A DNA stretch of 30,276 nucleotides, taken from positions 1 to 30,276 of the forward strand of contig JAZQCY010000003.1 of assembly GCA_045546555.1 (NCBI GenBank). The letters are read 5' to 3'. The DNA comes from UMGS172 sp045546555. Lineage in GTDB: Bacteria > Bacillota > Clostridia > Oscillospirales > Acutalibacteraceae. Position numbers and translations under genes: made by a program. The notes under the pieces were generated by a model that was given only the letters and a program-made list of their open reading frames with translations, was not told where the DNA came from and made no database searches. Position 1 is the first letter of the stretch, and each line of letters begins with the position of its first letter. Shown here in pieces: positions 1 to 6,629 of the stretch.

Positions 1-278
1 TAGGGTAACGAGAGTCGAACCCGTTACGCCTTAAAATCAATAATTTTTCACCTTGTCTTGCCTCATCGCTTGTAATACGTCAGTATTACTGCGCTCTTCG
101 TCTTCGCCCTTTTAAAAAATTCTTTGATTTTAAGGTCGAAGAGTTTATCTCGTGCGCTTTTTTCCGAAAGGCGAAGCGTGAAATTCGCAGTAAGGCTTTC
201 GCCTTACAAGAATAAACGCAAGAAAGGCGGGAAAAAGCGGCGAGAGAAACCGCAATGTGTTCAACTCTCGTTACCCTA
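1..278. repeat. 278-bp structured element with terminal inverted repeats (MITE-like), family A
   Basis: The ends are inverted copies of each other: TAGGGTAACGAGAGTCGAAC at 1-20 and the reverse complement of TAGGGTAACGAGAGTTGAAC at 259-278 (19 of 20 match). Inside are nested inverted repeats: CTTAAAATCAA near 31-41 pairs with TTGATTTTAAG near 124-134, GTAATAC/GTATTAC pair around 74-87, and GTAAGGC (190-196) pairs perfectly with GCCTTAC (201-207) across a TTTC loop. No protein of note is encoded. The motif ATACGTCAGTATTACTGC resembles ATACGGCAGTATTCCTGC in the two 275-bp elements at 455-729 and 13815-14089, so the families look related. The window begins exactly at the repeat, so a longer left flank cannot be excluded. 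Mobility is inferred, not shown. Confidence 0.7.
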
Positions 279-279
279 A

Positions 280-398
280 TGTGCTCCGCATCACCAAAAT
301 CCTCTCATAAAACCGCACCTTTTAGGTCGCAGAATTTTGTGGTTAAAGGATTTTTGATGTGGCGAGGCACAAAACGCAGCAAATCCTTTCGGATTTGC
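280..398. repeat. Imperfect palindromic unit plus perfect hairpin
   Basis: An imperfect inverted repeat runs from about 280-303 (TGTGCTCCGCATCACC...) to 347-371 (...GATGTGGCGAGGCACA). It is followed by a perfect hairpin, GCAAATCC (379-386), loop TTTC, GGATTTGC (391-398). The hairpin has the same CGCAG prefix and TTTC loop as the 190-207 hairpin, although the stems differ in sequence. No coding signal is seen; the region 399-454 shows nothing further that I can name. Confidence 0.5.
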
Positions 399-454
399 GA
401 GTATTTTAACAATGCCACAGCATTAAATCCTTTCCCCAAAATCTGATTCGGGTT

Positions 455-729
455 TGAATGCTTTGGCTAGGGAGAAATCGGTTTTTCGGTGAAATTTGAT
501 ATGTCGCTCGTTGAAAAGCCTTGAAATACGGCAGTATTCCTGCATTTTTCAACTTCGCAGCCACTTCAAATTTCATCCTACAAAACTGCATAGCACCCAA
601 AACGGATGAATTTTTGTATGATTAAAAGGAAAAAGACCAAGGCAACGCTGACGCGTGCCGTGGTCTTTTGACGCATTAGACCGCAAAAAGGCGCTGTTTT
701 GGGCGAATTATCCCCAATCGCAACTCCCT
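455..729. repeat. 275-bp structured repeat, family B copy 1
   Basis: About 90 percent identical by eye, in the same orientation, to 13815-14089. The right terminal repeat is intact (711-729, reverse complement of AGGGAGTTGCGATTGGGGA); the left one is degraded, keeping only about TAGGGA at 468-473. It carries an outer stem (GAAATTTGA/TCAAATTTC), a middle stem (GTTGAAAA/TTTTTCAAC) and a terminator-like hairpin AGACCAAGGCA (634-644) / TGCCGTGGTCT (656-666) with an 11-nt loop and T-runs on both strands. The left-end decay suggests this is the older copy. No coding content. Confidence 0.8.
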
Positions 730-798
730 CTGAGGGCGCTTTTGGGTTAAAAATATGTCAACTCCAACAAAAGCAACATAAAATTTGCAAAAAACCAC

Positions 799-826
799 TT
801 TACAAAATTAAAAATTTGTATATAAT
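799..826 (+). promoter_or_regulatory. Sigma-A type promoter of rhaD
   Basis: A -35 box TTTACA (799-804) and -10 box TATAAT (821-826) are separated by 16 bp. The start would fall near 833, giving a leader of only about 30 nt before rhaD. No operator is obvious. Confidence 0.65.
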
Positions 827-865
827 AGTAAATAGCCAAAATTTAGAGAAAGTGTGAAACAAAAA

Positions 866-1681
866 ATGAAAGACATTTTTACCGCTCCTTTTGTTGAAGA
901 AATGAAAAAGGCAACCGCTAATATGTACCGTCTCGGTTGGGACGAGCGTAACGGCGGTAACATCAGCTATATGCTCGAAACCGAGCAGGTCGCAGAGTAT
1001 CTTGACCTTGATAATGTTCTCCGCACCATTCCCTTGGGCTTTGATGCAACCGATCTTATCGGCAAGATCTTCATCGTAACCGGCACCGGTAAGTACTTCA
1101 AGAACGTTGAATTCGATCCCGAGAACAACCTCGGTATCGTCCGCATTGCCAAGGACGGTGTTACCGCAGAGCTTCTGTGGGGCTATGCCGACGGCGGCAA
1201 GTTCACCAGCGAGTTCCCCGCACATCTTATGAGCCACATGGCACGCTTGAAGCAGGATCCTTTGCACCGTGTTGTTATGCACACCCATCCTACATACACC
1301 CTTGCCATGACCCACATCCATGAGCTTGATGACAAGAAGTTTACCCACACCATTTGGGAGATGTGCACCGAGTGTATCGTTGTTTTCCCCGACGGTATCG
1401 GAGTTCTGCCCTGGATGGTCTGCGGCAATAACGAGATCGGTGTTGCCACCGCCAAGAAGATGGAGGAGTTCCGTCTTGTTGTATGGGGTCTGCACGGCAT
1501 CTACGGCGCAGGCCGTGATATGGACGAGACCTTCGGCCTTATCGAAACCGTTGAGAAGGCAGCACAGCTTTATATGCTGACCGCACACATGCCTCACGTC
1601 AACACCATTCTCGATACCCAACTTCGTGATGTTATCGAGGCCTTTGGACTGCCCTACAGAAAGGATTTCCTCAATCTGTAA
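866..1681 (+). CDS. rhaD: Rhamnulose-1-phosphate aldolase
   Basis: Class II zinc aldolase that splits L-rhamnulose 1-phosphate into dihydroxyacetone phosphate and L-lactaldehyde, the last step of rhamnose catabolism in the cytoplasm. The sequence matches RhaD along its length: GWDERNGGN near residue 24, VTGTGKYF, TSEFPAH with the catalytic Glu (E116), MHTHP with zinc ligands H139 and H141, VFPDGIG, and LHGIYG with the third zinc ligand H210. The ATG at 866 is preferred because it places GWDERNGGN exactly as in the E. coli enzyme as I recall it (271 aa versus 274); a GTG at 854 would add four residues. The ribosome binding site is weak (AGAGAAAG, 846-853). No other rhamnose genes (isomerase, kinase, transport) are in the window, so it is an orphan here with its own promoter and terminator. 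Confidence 0.93.
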   Translation: MKDIFTAPFVEEMKKATANMYRLGWDERNGGNISYMLETEQVAEYLDLDNVLRTIPLGFDATDLIGKIFIVTGTGKYFKNVEFDPENNLGIVRIAKDGVTAELLWGYADGGKFTSEFPAHLMSHMARLKQDPLHRVVMHTHPTYTLAMTHIHELDDKKFTHTIWEMCTECIVVFPDGIGVLPWMVCGNNEIGVATAKKMEEFRLVVWGLHGIYGAGRDMDETFGLIETVEKAAQLYMLTAHMPHVNTILDTQLRDVIEAFGLPYRKDFLNL

Positions 1682-1714
1682 TCAAAGCCTTAAAATTTTG
1701 AGAAATACTGCGTG

Positions 1715-1747
1715 ACCGACCCCATATTACGGGGTCGGTTTTGTTTT
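1715..1747 (+). terminator. Rho-independent terminator after rhaD
   Basis: Perfect 9-bp stem ACCGACCCC (1715-1723) / GGGGTCGGT (1731-1739) with a 7-nt loop, followed by a T-rich run (TTTTGTTTTTT). Confidence 0.93.
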
Positions 1748-1812
1748 TTACGCTGAAATTTCGGTAACTTTTAGTGCAAAATGTAAAAATTTGTGAAGCT
1801 TTAAGCCTTTAA

Positions 1813-1830
1813 TTGTTAAAAAAATAACAA
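1813..1830. promoter_or_regulatory. Rex-like operator 1 upstream of the hydrogenase operon
   Basis: TTGTTAAAAAAATAACAA matches the redox repressor Rex consensus TTGTTAANNNNTTAACAA at 13 of 14 fixed positions and extends to a perfect palindrome (AATTGTTA, six A, TAACAATT; 1811-1832). Rex is the NADH/NAD+-sensing repressor of fermentation and hydrogenase genes in Clostridia and Thermotogae. Function here is inferred from the motif and position. Confidence 0.7.
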
Positions 1831-1865
1831 TTTCATAATTTCCAAGAAAATTTGACATAAAAATG

Positions 1866-1894
1866 TAGACTTTTTTGTTTATATCTGTTATAAT
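1866..1894 (+). promoter_or_regulatory. Probable promoter of the hydrogenase operon
   Basis: An extended -10, TG-T-TATAAT (1886-1894), lies 17 bp downstream of a partial -35 TAGACT (1866-1871, 4 of 6). A perfect TTGACA at 1852-1857 is 31 bp from this -10, too far to pair with it. The -10 is overlapped by Rex-like site 2. The leader of roughly 85 nt contains an inverted repeat GCAAAGT (1908-1914) / ACTTTGC (1928-1934). Confidence 0.55.
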
Positions 1895-1902
1895 TTTAAC
1901 AA
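1885..1902. promoter_or_regulatory. Rex-like operator 2 overlapping the -10 box
   Basis: CTGTTATAATTTTAACAA matches the Rex consensus at 12 of 14 fixed positions and covers the TATAAT box at 1889-1894, where binding would block RNA polymerase. Its centre is 72 bp from that of site 1, close to seven helical turns, so both dimers would lie on the same DNA face. The AT-rich background makes chance matches possible, but two in one promoter region are notable. Confidence 0.55.
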
Positions 1903-1984
1903 GTTATGCAAAGTGAGTCAGTCTGCAACTTTGCGACCACCCATTTTGCCGTAATTGCATTTTATTTTCAGGAGGAAAAAGCTT

Positions 1985-2482
1985 ATGAAGAAACATGCCA
2001 GCTCAATACCTTTTAACGGTACCCCCGAGCAGGAAGCCCAGCTGAAGGCTGTCATCGAAGCTAAGAAGAACATTCCCGGCTCCTTGATGTCCATCATGCA
2101 GGACGCACAGGGAATCTACGGCTATTTGCCGCTTGAGGTTCAGACCATGATCGCTGAAGGTGTCGGCGTATCTGTAGAGGATGTCTACGGTATCGCAACC
2201 TTCTATGCACAGTTTGCACTTTCTCCCAAGGGTAAGTACAACATCTCGGTCTGCCTTGGTACCGCTTGCTACGTTAAGGGTGCACAGGATCTTATCGACC
2301 GTCTGACCGAGGTTCTGGGAATCCAGCCCGGCGAATGCACTGCCGACGGAAAGTTCTCGCTTGAGGCCTGCCGTTGCATCGGCGCTTGCGGTCTTGCTCC
2401 CGTTCTCACCGTTAACGAGGATGTTTACGGACGTCTTGTTAAGGCTGATATCGACGGTATCTTAGCCAAGTACGCCGACTAA
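1985..2482 (+). CDS. hydC: HydC: NuoE-like [2Fe-2S] subunit of electron-bifurcating [FeFe] hydrogenase
   Basis: A 165-aa thioredoxin-like [2Fe-2S] protein of the NuoE / complex I 24-kDa family, the small subunit of trimeric HydABC hydrogenase. The N-terminal helical region (residues about 15-65, including PGSLMSIMQDAQGIYGYLP) is followed by a ferredoxin fold with ligand motifs VCLGTACYVKGA and CRCIGACGLAPV, which supply the CxxxxC and CxxxC cysteines. The ATG at 1985 is chosen because AGGAGG (1970-1975) stands 9 nt before it; the reading frame is open further upstream but lacks a site. It is the first gene of the operon, whereas its partners HydB and HydA are the last two, with seven accessory genes in between. 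NuoE-like proteins also occur in formate dehydrogenases, but the HydB/HydA neighbours settle the assignment. Confidence 0.93.
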   Translation: MKKHASSIPFNGTPEQEAQLKAVIEAKKNIPGSLMSIMQDAQGIYGYLPLEVQTMIAEGVGVSVEDVYGIATFYAQFALSPKGKYNISVCLGTACYVKGAQDLIDRLTEVLGIQPGECTADGKFSLEACRCIGACGLAPVLTVNEDVYGRLVKADIDGILAKYAD

Positions 2483-2509
2483 TTTTAATATTCAAAGGAT
2501 CATACATGT

Positions 2510-2863
2510 ATGAAAATCAGTGCGATCAAAGAGCTGCTTAAAGCAGAGATCATCTGCGGTGAGGAGGATCTCGAAAGAGAGGTCTACTCCGCATGCGGAA
2601 GCGATATGATGAGCGATGTTCTGGCTTACGTCAAGGATCAGGGAGTTTTGCTCACGGGTCTTGTAAATTCACAGGTCATCAGAACCGCCGAAATGATGGA
2701 TATGGTCTGCATAGTGTTCGTCCGCAACAAGCGACCCACCGAAGAAATGGTGGAGCTGGCTCGTGAGATGGGCATTGTGATGCTGTGTTCACCCAAGCGT
2801 ATGTATGAGGCTTGCGGTAAGCTTTATATGAACGGCCTCAACGGAAACGGAGCAACAGTATGA
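2510..2863 (+). CDS. DRTGG-domain protein 1 of the hydrogenase-associated module
   Basis: A 117-aa soluble protein resembling stand-alone DRTGG domains (named for a region of phosphotransacetylase-type and CBS proteins), with an alternating alpha/beta pattern and a start typical of the family (MKISAIKELLKAEIICGEED). Stand-alone DRTGG proteins recur next to trimeric [FeFe] hydrogenases; their biochemical function is unknown to me. The ribosome binding site AAAGGA (2494-2499) fits the ATG at 2510; a second ATG at 2506 is out of frame. The stop overlaps the ATG of the next gene by 4 nt (ATGA), so the DRTGG protein and the ATPase are translationally coupled. A paralogue lies at 4601-4930. Confidence 0.8.
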   Translation: MKISAIKELLKAEIICGEEDLEREVYSACGSDMMSDVLAYVKDQGVLLTGLVNSQVIRTAEMMDMVCIVFVRNKRPTEEMVELAREMGIVMLCSPKRMYEACGKLYMNGLNGNGATV

Positions 2864-3282
2864 GTGAGCCGTTGAAGTTCAGGTTTGACGTTCAGGGAGG
2901 TAATTTTACCTCGGCCGGTCAGGCGTCGGTGCTTGTTAAAAAGAACCTTCGTCAGATAGGTCTTCCGCCCGAAATAATCCGCAGAGTTTCAATAGCCATG
3001 TATGAGGGCGAGATCAATATGGTAATACACGCCGGCGGCGGTGTTGCCGAGGTTCTGGTTTTTGAGGACAAGGTCGAGATAGTTCTTGACGATAAGGGTC
3101 CCGGAATCCCGAACATTGAGCTTGCCATGAAGGAGGGCTTCTCCACCGCACCCGACAACATAAGGTCGTTGGGCTTCGGTGCAGGTATGGGTCTTCCCAA
3201 TATGAAACGCTACACCGACAGTATGAATATCGAGACCGAGCTTGGAAAGGGCACCAAGATAACCATGGTGGTCAATTTCTAA
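2860..3282 (+). CDS. RsbW-like HATPase (anti-sigma factor/serine kinase fold)
   Basis: A 140-aa single-domain GHKL ATPase. The N box is around residues 45-58 (YEGEINMVIHA), the G1 box is DDKGPGIPN and the G2 box is GFGAGMGLPNMKRY, followed by a GKGTKITM ending. There is no histidine phosphotransfer, sensor or membrane part, so it resembles RsbW/SpoIIAB anti-sigma kinases rather than a histidine kinase. No sigma factor or STAS anti-anti-sigma partner is encoded in the window. It overlaps the DRTGG gene by 4 nt and precedes the hydrogenase-like Fe-S protein by 25 nt, suggesting that its partners are those proteins. The substrate of any phosphorylation is unknown. Confidence 0.85.
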   Translation: MSEPLKFRFDVQGGNFTSAGQASVLVKKNLRQIGLPPEIIRRVSIAMYEGEINMVIHAGGGVAEVLVFEDKVEIVLDDKGPGIPNIELAMKEGFSTAPDNIRSLGFGAGMGLPNMKRYTDSMNIETELGKGTKITMVVNF

Positions 3283-3307
3283 CGGCTTCGGTCTTTAAAG
3301 GAACGCT

Positions 3308-4588
3308 ATGAATACATATTTACATTCAGTCTCTCTTGACAGAGAAAAATGCACCGGCTGCACGACCTGTTTAAGGCATTGTCCGACCGAGGCTATCAGG
3401 GTCAAGGACGGATGTGCTGTCATCAACCCTGACAGATGTATCGATTGCGGTGAGTGTATCAGAGTCTGTCCGCAAAAGGCAAAGCACGTTGTTTGCAGTA
3501 AGTTTTCCGATATGGAAAAATTCAAATGGCGTATTGCCTTGCCGGCACCGACGCTTTACGGTCAGTTTGAGGAGCTTGAGGATATAGACTACTGCCTGCA
3601 GGGTCTACTTGACATGGGCTTTGACGAGGTGTATGAGGTCTCGCAGGCCGCCGAAATAGTTTCGGAATACACACGTCTTTTACTCAAGACCGAGGGCATC
3701 AAAAAGCCGGTCATCAGTTCGGCATGTCCCGTTATTGCACGACTTATTGCTTTAAGATTCCCTTATTTAAAGGATAATCTTTTGCCGTTGCTGCCTCCGA
3801 TGGAGATAGCCGCCAAAAAAGCAGTTGAGCGAGCAATGAAGGAGCACCCCGAGCTTAAACGTGAGGATATAGGCGTTTGCTTCATATCCCCGTGTCCCGC
3901 CAAAGCAAGCTACGTAAAAAACGGCTTTGGAGATTACAAAAGCAATGTTGACTTGGTGGTATCCATCAGCGATATTTATTTCCAACTCATCAATTCGATG
4001 AAGCGTGAGATAACACCGGTGCCGTTCTCCCGTTCGGGCGTTATCGGCATCAGCTGGGCAACCTCGGGAGGGGAGGCCACCGCCATCTTCAACGACAAAT
4101 ATCTTGCGGCTGACGGAATTGAAAACGTCATAAAGATGCTGGATCAGATAGAAAACGGTATGATCCCCCAGCTTGAGTTCATTGAGCTCAATGCCTGCAC
4201 CGGCGGTTGCGTCGGCGGCGTTATGACGGTTGAAAATCCGTTTATAGCCAAAGCAAGACTGCAGACCTTGCGCCGATACCTGCCGGTATCGCAAAACTTC
4301 CTTGACGAGAATGAGCGGTATGTTCCCACCGATTGCTTCTTCGGTGAGGTGCCTGCCTATAAGCCCATCTCAAGGCTTGGCAACAATATCGGTGAATCAA
4401 TGAGAATGATGGCCGATATCCAAAGGCTTCGTGAGGAGCTGCCGGGAACCGACTGCGGTTCCTGCGGTGCGCCCACCTGTCGTGCCTTTGCCGAGGATGT
4501 TGTAAAGGGTCAGGCCTCTCTGGATGCCTGCATCATCAAAACCGCAAGGTCAAAATGCGATGGTTGTAAAAATAACAATGAAGGATAA
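3308..4588 (+). CDS. Hydrogenase-like Fe-S protein (H-cluster cysteines kept, probable sensor or scaffold)
   Basis: A 426-aa cytoplasmic Fe-S protein. It contains two [4Fe-4S] ferredoxin motifs (C15, C18, C21, C25 and C44, C47, C50, C54), a Fe-only hydrogenase large-subunit domain (about 65-370), and a C-terminal Fe-S domain with C383, C386, C391 and C408 (CxxC-x4-C-x16-C, the PF04060 pattern). The four cysteines that would hold the H-cluster cubane are present (C140 in SSACPVI, C196 in SPCPAKA, C297 and C301 in ACTGGCVGG). However, the residue before C140 is Ala where active enzymes carry the proton-relay Cys, the Glu of MPCxxKxxE is missing, and the GGGxP end of motif L3 is VMT. This argues against efficient H2 catalysis and for sensing or electron transfer. 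The architecture lacks a PAS domain, unlike HydS-type sensory hydrogenases. It starts at ATG 3308 after a modest AAGGAA site. Confidence 0.88.
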   Translation: MNTYLHSVSLDREKCTGCTTCLRHCPTEAIRVKDGCAVINPDRCIDCGECIRVCPQKAKHVVCSKFSDMEKFKWRIALPAPTLYGQFEELEDIDYCLQGLLDMGFDEVYEVSQAAEIVSEYTRLLLKTEGIKKPVISSACPVIARLIALRFPYLKDNLLPLLPPMEIAAKKAVERAMKEHPELKREDIGVCFISPCPAKASYVKNGFGDYKSNVDLVVSISDIYFQLINSMKREITPVPFSRSGVIGISWATSGGEATAIFNDKYLAADGIENVIKMLDQIENGMIPQLEFIELNACTGGCVGGVMTVENPFIAKARLQTLRRYLPVSQNFLDENERYVPTDCFFGEVPAYKPISRLGNNIGESMRMMADIQRLREELPGTDCGSCGAPTCRAFAEDVVKGQASLDACIIKTARSKCDGCKNNNEG

Positions 4589-4600
4589 GGAGCAACAGGA

Positions 4601-4930
4601 ATGACGGTTAAAGAGCTTTGCGAAAAAATGGCACTTTCCACAGTCACTATGCCTGACGGTGACCGTGAGATACACGGAGCCTACTGCTGTGACCTTTTAA
4701 GCTGGGTCATGGGCAGAGCCAAGGCTGACGATGTGTGGATCACCATTATGTCAAACGCCAATATCGTTGCGGTTGCTTCGCTTGCCGACACGGCTTGTAT
4801 ACTGCTTGCCGAGGGGGTCGAGCTTGACGAAAACGTCAAGTCGATAGCCGAGGCCAAGGGTGTCAACGTCGTTCAGTCCGAAAGACCCATTTTTGAACTC
4901 GCTTCAGAGTTGTCCTCATTGTTAAAATGA
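4601..4930 (+). CDS. DRTGG-domain protein 2 of the hydrogenase-associated module
   Basis: A 109-aa soluble protein related to the DRTGG protein at 2510-2863 by fold pattern and length, with low sequence identity by eye. It contains the typical DVWITIMSNANIVAVASLAD strand-helix region and ends in a helix. The start ATG at 4601 follows AAGGAGCAA. Its stop overlaps the start of the PHP gene by 4 nt (ATGA), so here DRTGG is coupled to PHP, whereas the first copy is coupled to an ATPase. Molecular function is unknown; an adenylate or phospho-ligand binding role is conceivable but unsupported. Confidence 0.78.
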   Translation: MTVKELCEKMALSTVTMPDGDREIHGAYCCDLLSWVMGRAKADDVWITIMSNANIVAVASLADTACILLAEGVELDENVKSIAEAKGVNVVQSERPIFELASELSSLLK

Positions 4931-5664
4931 GCCGCTATACCTACGATTTTCACATTCACTCCTGCCTTTCTCCCTGCGCCGATAATGATATGACTCCATC
5001 AAACATTGCCGGAATGGCAACGCTTGCAGGCATTCAGATAATGGCGCTGACCGACCACAACACCGTCAAAAACTGTCCTGCCTTTTTCAAGGCGGCCAAG
5101 GCCAACGGCATCATCCCCATAGCGGGGATGGAGCTGACCACCGCCGAGGATATCCACGTGGTGTGTCTGTTTGAAACGTTGGACGAGGCGCTTGTGTTCG
5201 GAGAGGAGATCGAAAAGCACAGGATACTCATCAAAAACCGTACCGACATTTTCGGTGACCAGCTTATAATGGATGAAGAGGATAACGTCATCGGCACCGA
5301 TGAATACCTTTTATCCAATGCGACCGATATTTCGATCGACAATTGCTTAAAGCTGGTTGAGAGCTTCAACGGTGTGTGCTATCCGGCACACGTTGACCGA
5401 ACCTCTAACGGTATCATCGCAACTTTGGGTGATTTTCCGCCCGACCCGAAATTCAAATGCGCCGAGTTTCACGACAAGGAAAAGATTTCGGAAAGCTTGG
5501 AAAAATACCGTGAGCTGCGTGACAAGCTGCTGCTCATATCGTCAGATGCCCATTATTTGTGGGACATCAGGGATGCCGATGCAACCATCGACATTGATGA
5601 CGAGCCTTACAGTAGCGATCTTGTGAGGAAAAGACTTTTTGAGATCTTGAGGTGTGAAAAGTGA
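4927..5664 (+). CDS. PHP-domain metal-dependent phosphoesterase
   Basis: A 245-aa PHP-family protein. The family uses a cluster of two or three metals to hydrolyse phosphoester bonds. Metal-ligand motifs are in order: HIH (H9, H11) in DFHIHSCLSPC, LTDHN (D43, H44), GMELTT (E69), DIH (H77), YPAHVDR (H155) and SSDAH (D207, H209). The N-terminus carries two cysteines in the loop after HIH (CLSPC). The length suits the short stand-alone PHP group, not HisK or DNA polymerase. It overlaps its neighbours by 4 nt on both sides and lies between DRTGG protein 2 and an ATPase. A nucleotide- or phosphoprotein-phosphatase role counteracting the two HATPases is a reasonable inference; the substrate is unknown. 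Confidence 0.87.
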   Translation: MSRYTYDFHIHSCLSPCADNDMTPSNIAGMATLAGIQIMALTDHNTVKNCPAFFKAAKANGIIPIAGMELTTAEDIHVVCLFETLDEALVFGEEIEKHRILIKNRTDIFGDQLIMDEEDNVIGTDEYLLSNATDISIDNCLKLVESFNGVCYPAHVDRTSNGIIATLGDFPPDPKFKCAEFHDKEKISESLEKYRELRDKLLLISSDAHYLWDIRDADATIDIDDEPYSSDLVRKRLFEILRCEK

Positions 5665-6218
5665 AGGAACTATCGCTCAATATCCTTGACATTGCCGAAA
5701 ATTCGGTAAGAGCAGGAGCGAATTTAACCAAAATTATCATCGATGAGACCGATGATACCATAACTGTGGCCATTTCGGATGACGGTTGCGGTATGACTGA
5801 GGAGATACTTCGCAACGTGACCGACCCGTTTTGCACCACCAGAACGACCCGCAAGGTGGGGCTTGGCATTCCGCTTTTGAAGCTGGCCGCCGAGCAGACA
5901 GGGGGAAGGGTGGACATTGTGTCAAGACACGAGAGTCAGTACCCCGACACCCACGGAACCACCACCACGGCGCTGTTCTACAAAAACCATATAGATATGA
6001 CTCCGTTAGGAGATATCGTTGCCACCGTAGTCACCCTGATACAGTGCAATCCGCACATTGATTTTCTCTTTACCCATAATATGGCGGACAAGGCCGTAAG
6101 CCTTGACACAAGAGAGCTTCGTGAAGTTTTGGGTGACGTACCGCTGAACACCGTTGACGTTATAATGTGGATAAAGGATAACCTCAACGAGCAGTACAAC
6201 GGTGAAGTGGCAGAATAA
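5661..6218 (+). CDS. Second GHKL/HATPase protein of the module
   Basis: A 185-aa protein with a histidine-kinase-type ATP-binding domain: N box NILDIAENSVRAGA (residues 7-20), G1 box DDGCGM, then TDPFCTTRTTRKVGLGIPLLK as the ATP lid and G2 box. There is no phosphoacceptor His region. About 75 C-terminal residues beyond the ATPase fold have no motif that I recognise. The start is GTG at 5661, overlapping the PHP stop in GTGA. It differs from the 140-aa RsbW-like ATPase, so the operon holds two distinct ATPases without visible antagonists. Possible roles are protein kinase, ATP sensor or switch. Confidence 0.83.
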   Translation: MKELSLNILDIAENSVRAGANLTKIIIDETDDTITVAISDDGCGMTEEILRNVTDPFCTTRTTRKVGLGIPLLKLAAEQTGGRVDIVSRHESQYPDTHGTTTTALFYKNHIDMTPLGDIVATVVTLIQCNPHIDFLFTHNMADKAVSLDTRELREVLGDVPLNTVDVIMWIKDNLNEQYNGEVAE

Positions 6219-6251
6219 AACAGTTAATATTTTCAGAAAGGAAACGATAAT

Positions 6252-6611
6252 ATGAAATCATTGGCAGAACTCGCAGCAATCAGAGACAAAATGAAGGACA
6301 AGGTCGTTATCCGTGAAGGCTCTCAGGGCATCCGTGTTGTAGTCGGTATGGCTACCTGCGCTATCGCAGCAGGCGCACGTCCCGTTCTCAACACCTTTGT
6401 TGAGGAAGTAGCTAAGGCTGACCTTTCCGATAAGGTTTCGGTCACCCAGACCGGATGCATCGGCATTTGCCAGTACGAGCCCGTCGTTGAAATTTACGAG
6501 GACGGCAAGGACAAGGTTACTTATGTCAAGATGACCCCCGAAAAGGCAGTTGAGATCGTAGAAAAGCATCTCAAGGGCGGCAAGGTCATCGCTGATTACA
6601 TTATCAAGTAA
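6252..6611 (+). CDS. Thioredoxin-like [2Fe-2S] ferredoxin-domain protein
   Basis: A 119-aa protein of the thioredoxin-like ferredoxin family, related to the N-terminal domain of HydB just downstream. The second ligand pair is intact (TGCIGIC, C69 and C73), but the first region has a single cysteine (C36 in GMATCAIAAGA); where HydB has ICGGTGC this protein has VVGMATC. Only three cysteines are present in the whole chain, so a standard four-Cys [2Fe-2S] site would need another ligand. It lies 33 nt after the ATPase gene with an AGAAAGGAAA site (6234-6243) and 18 nt before hydB. A role in passing electrons to or from HydB or the sensor protein is inferred from position. Confidence 0.85.
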   Translation: MKSLAELAAIRDKMKDKVVIREGSQGIRVVVGMATCAIAAGARPVLNTFVEEVAKADLSDKVSVTQTGCIGICQYEPVVEIYEDGKDKVTYVKMTPEKAVEIVEKHLKGGKVIADYIIK

Positions 6612-6629
6612 TTTTTAGGAGGTATAATT

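Noticed and set aside
1..30. A tRNA 3' end on the minus strand (TTCGACT loop with a 5-bp stem, then TACCCTA)
   Set aside because: The matching sequence recurs as an inverted copy at 259-278, and no anticodon or D arm can be folded; it is the terminal repeat of the element.
800..1621. A 273-codon minus-strand open frame opposite rhaD
   Set aside because: It has no family resemblance and is the antisense shadow of rhaD, which has clear active-site motifs, a promoter and a terminator.
1852..1857. TTGACA as the -35 box of the hydrogenase promoter
   Set aside because: It is 31 bp from the best -10 (TATAAT at 1889); pairing with TATATC at 1880 would need a 22-bp spacer. The extended -10 can work with TAGACT at 1866.
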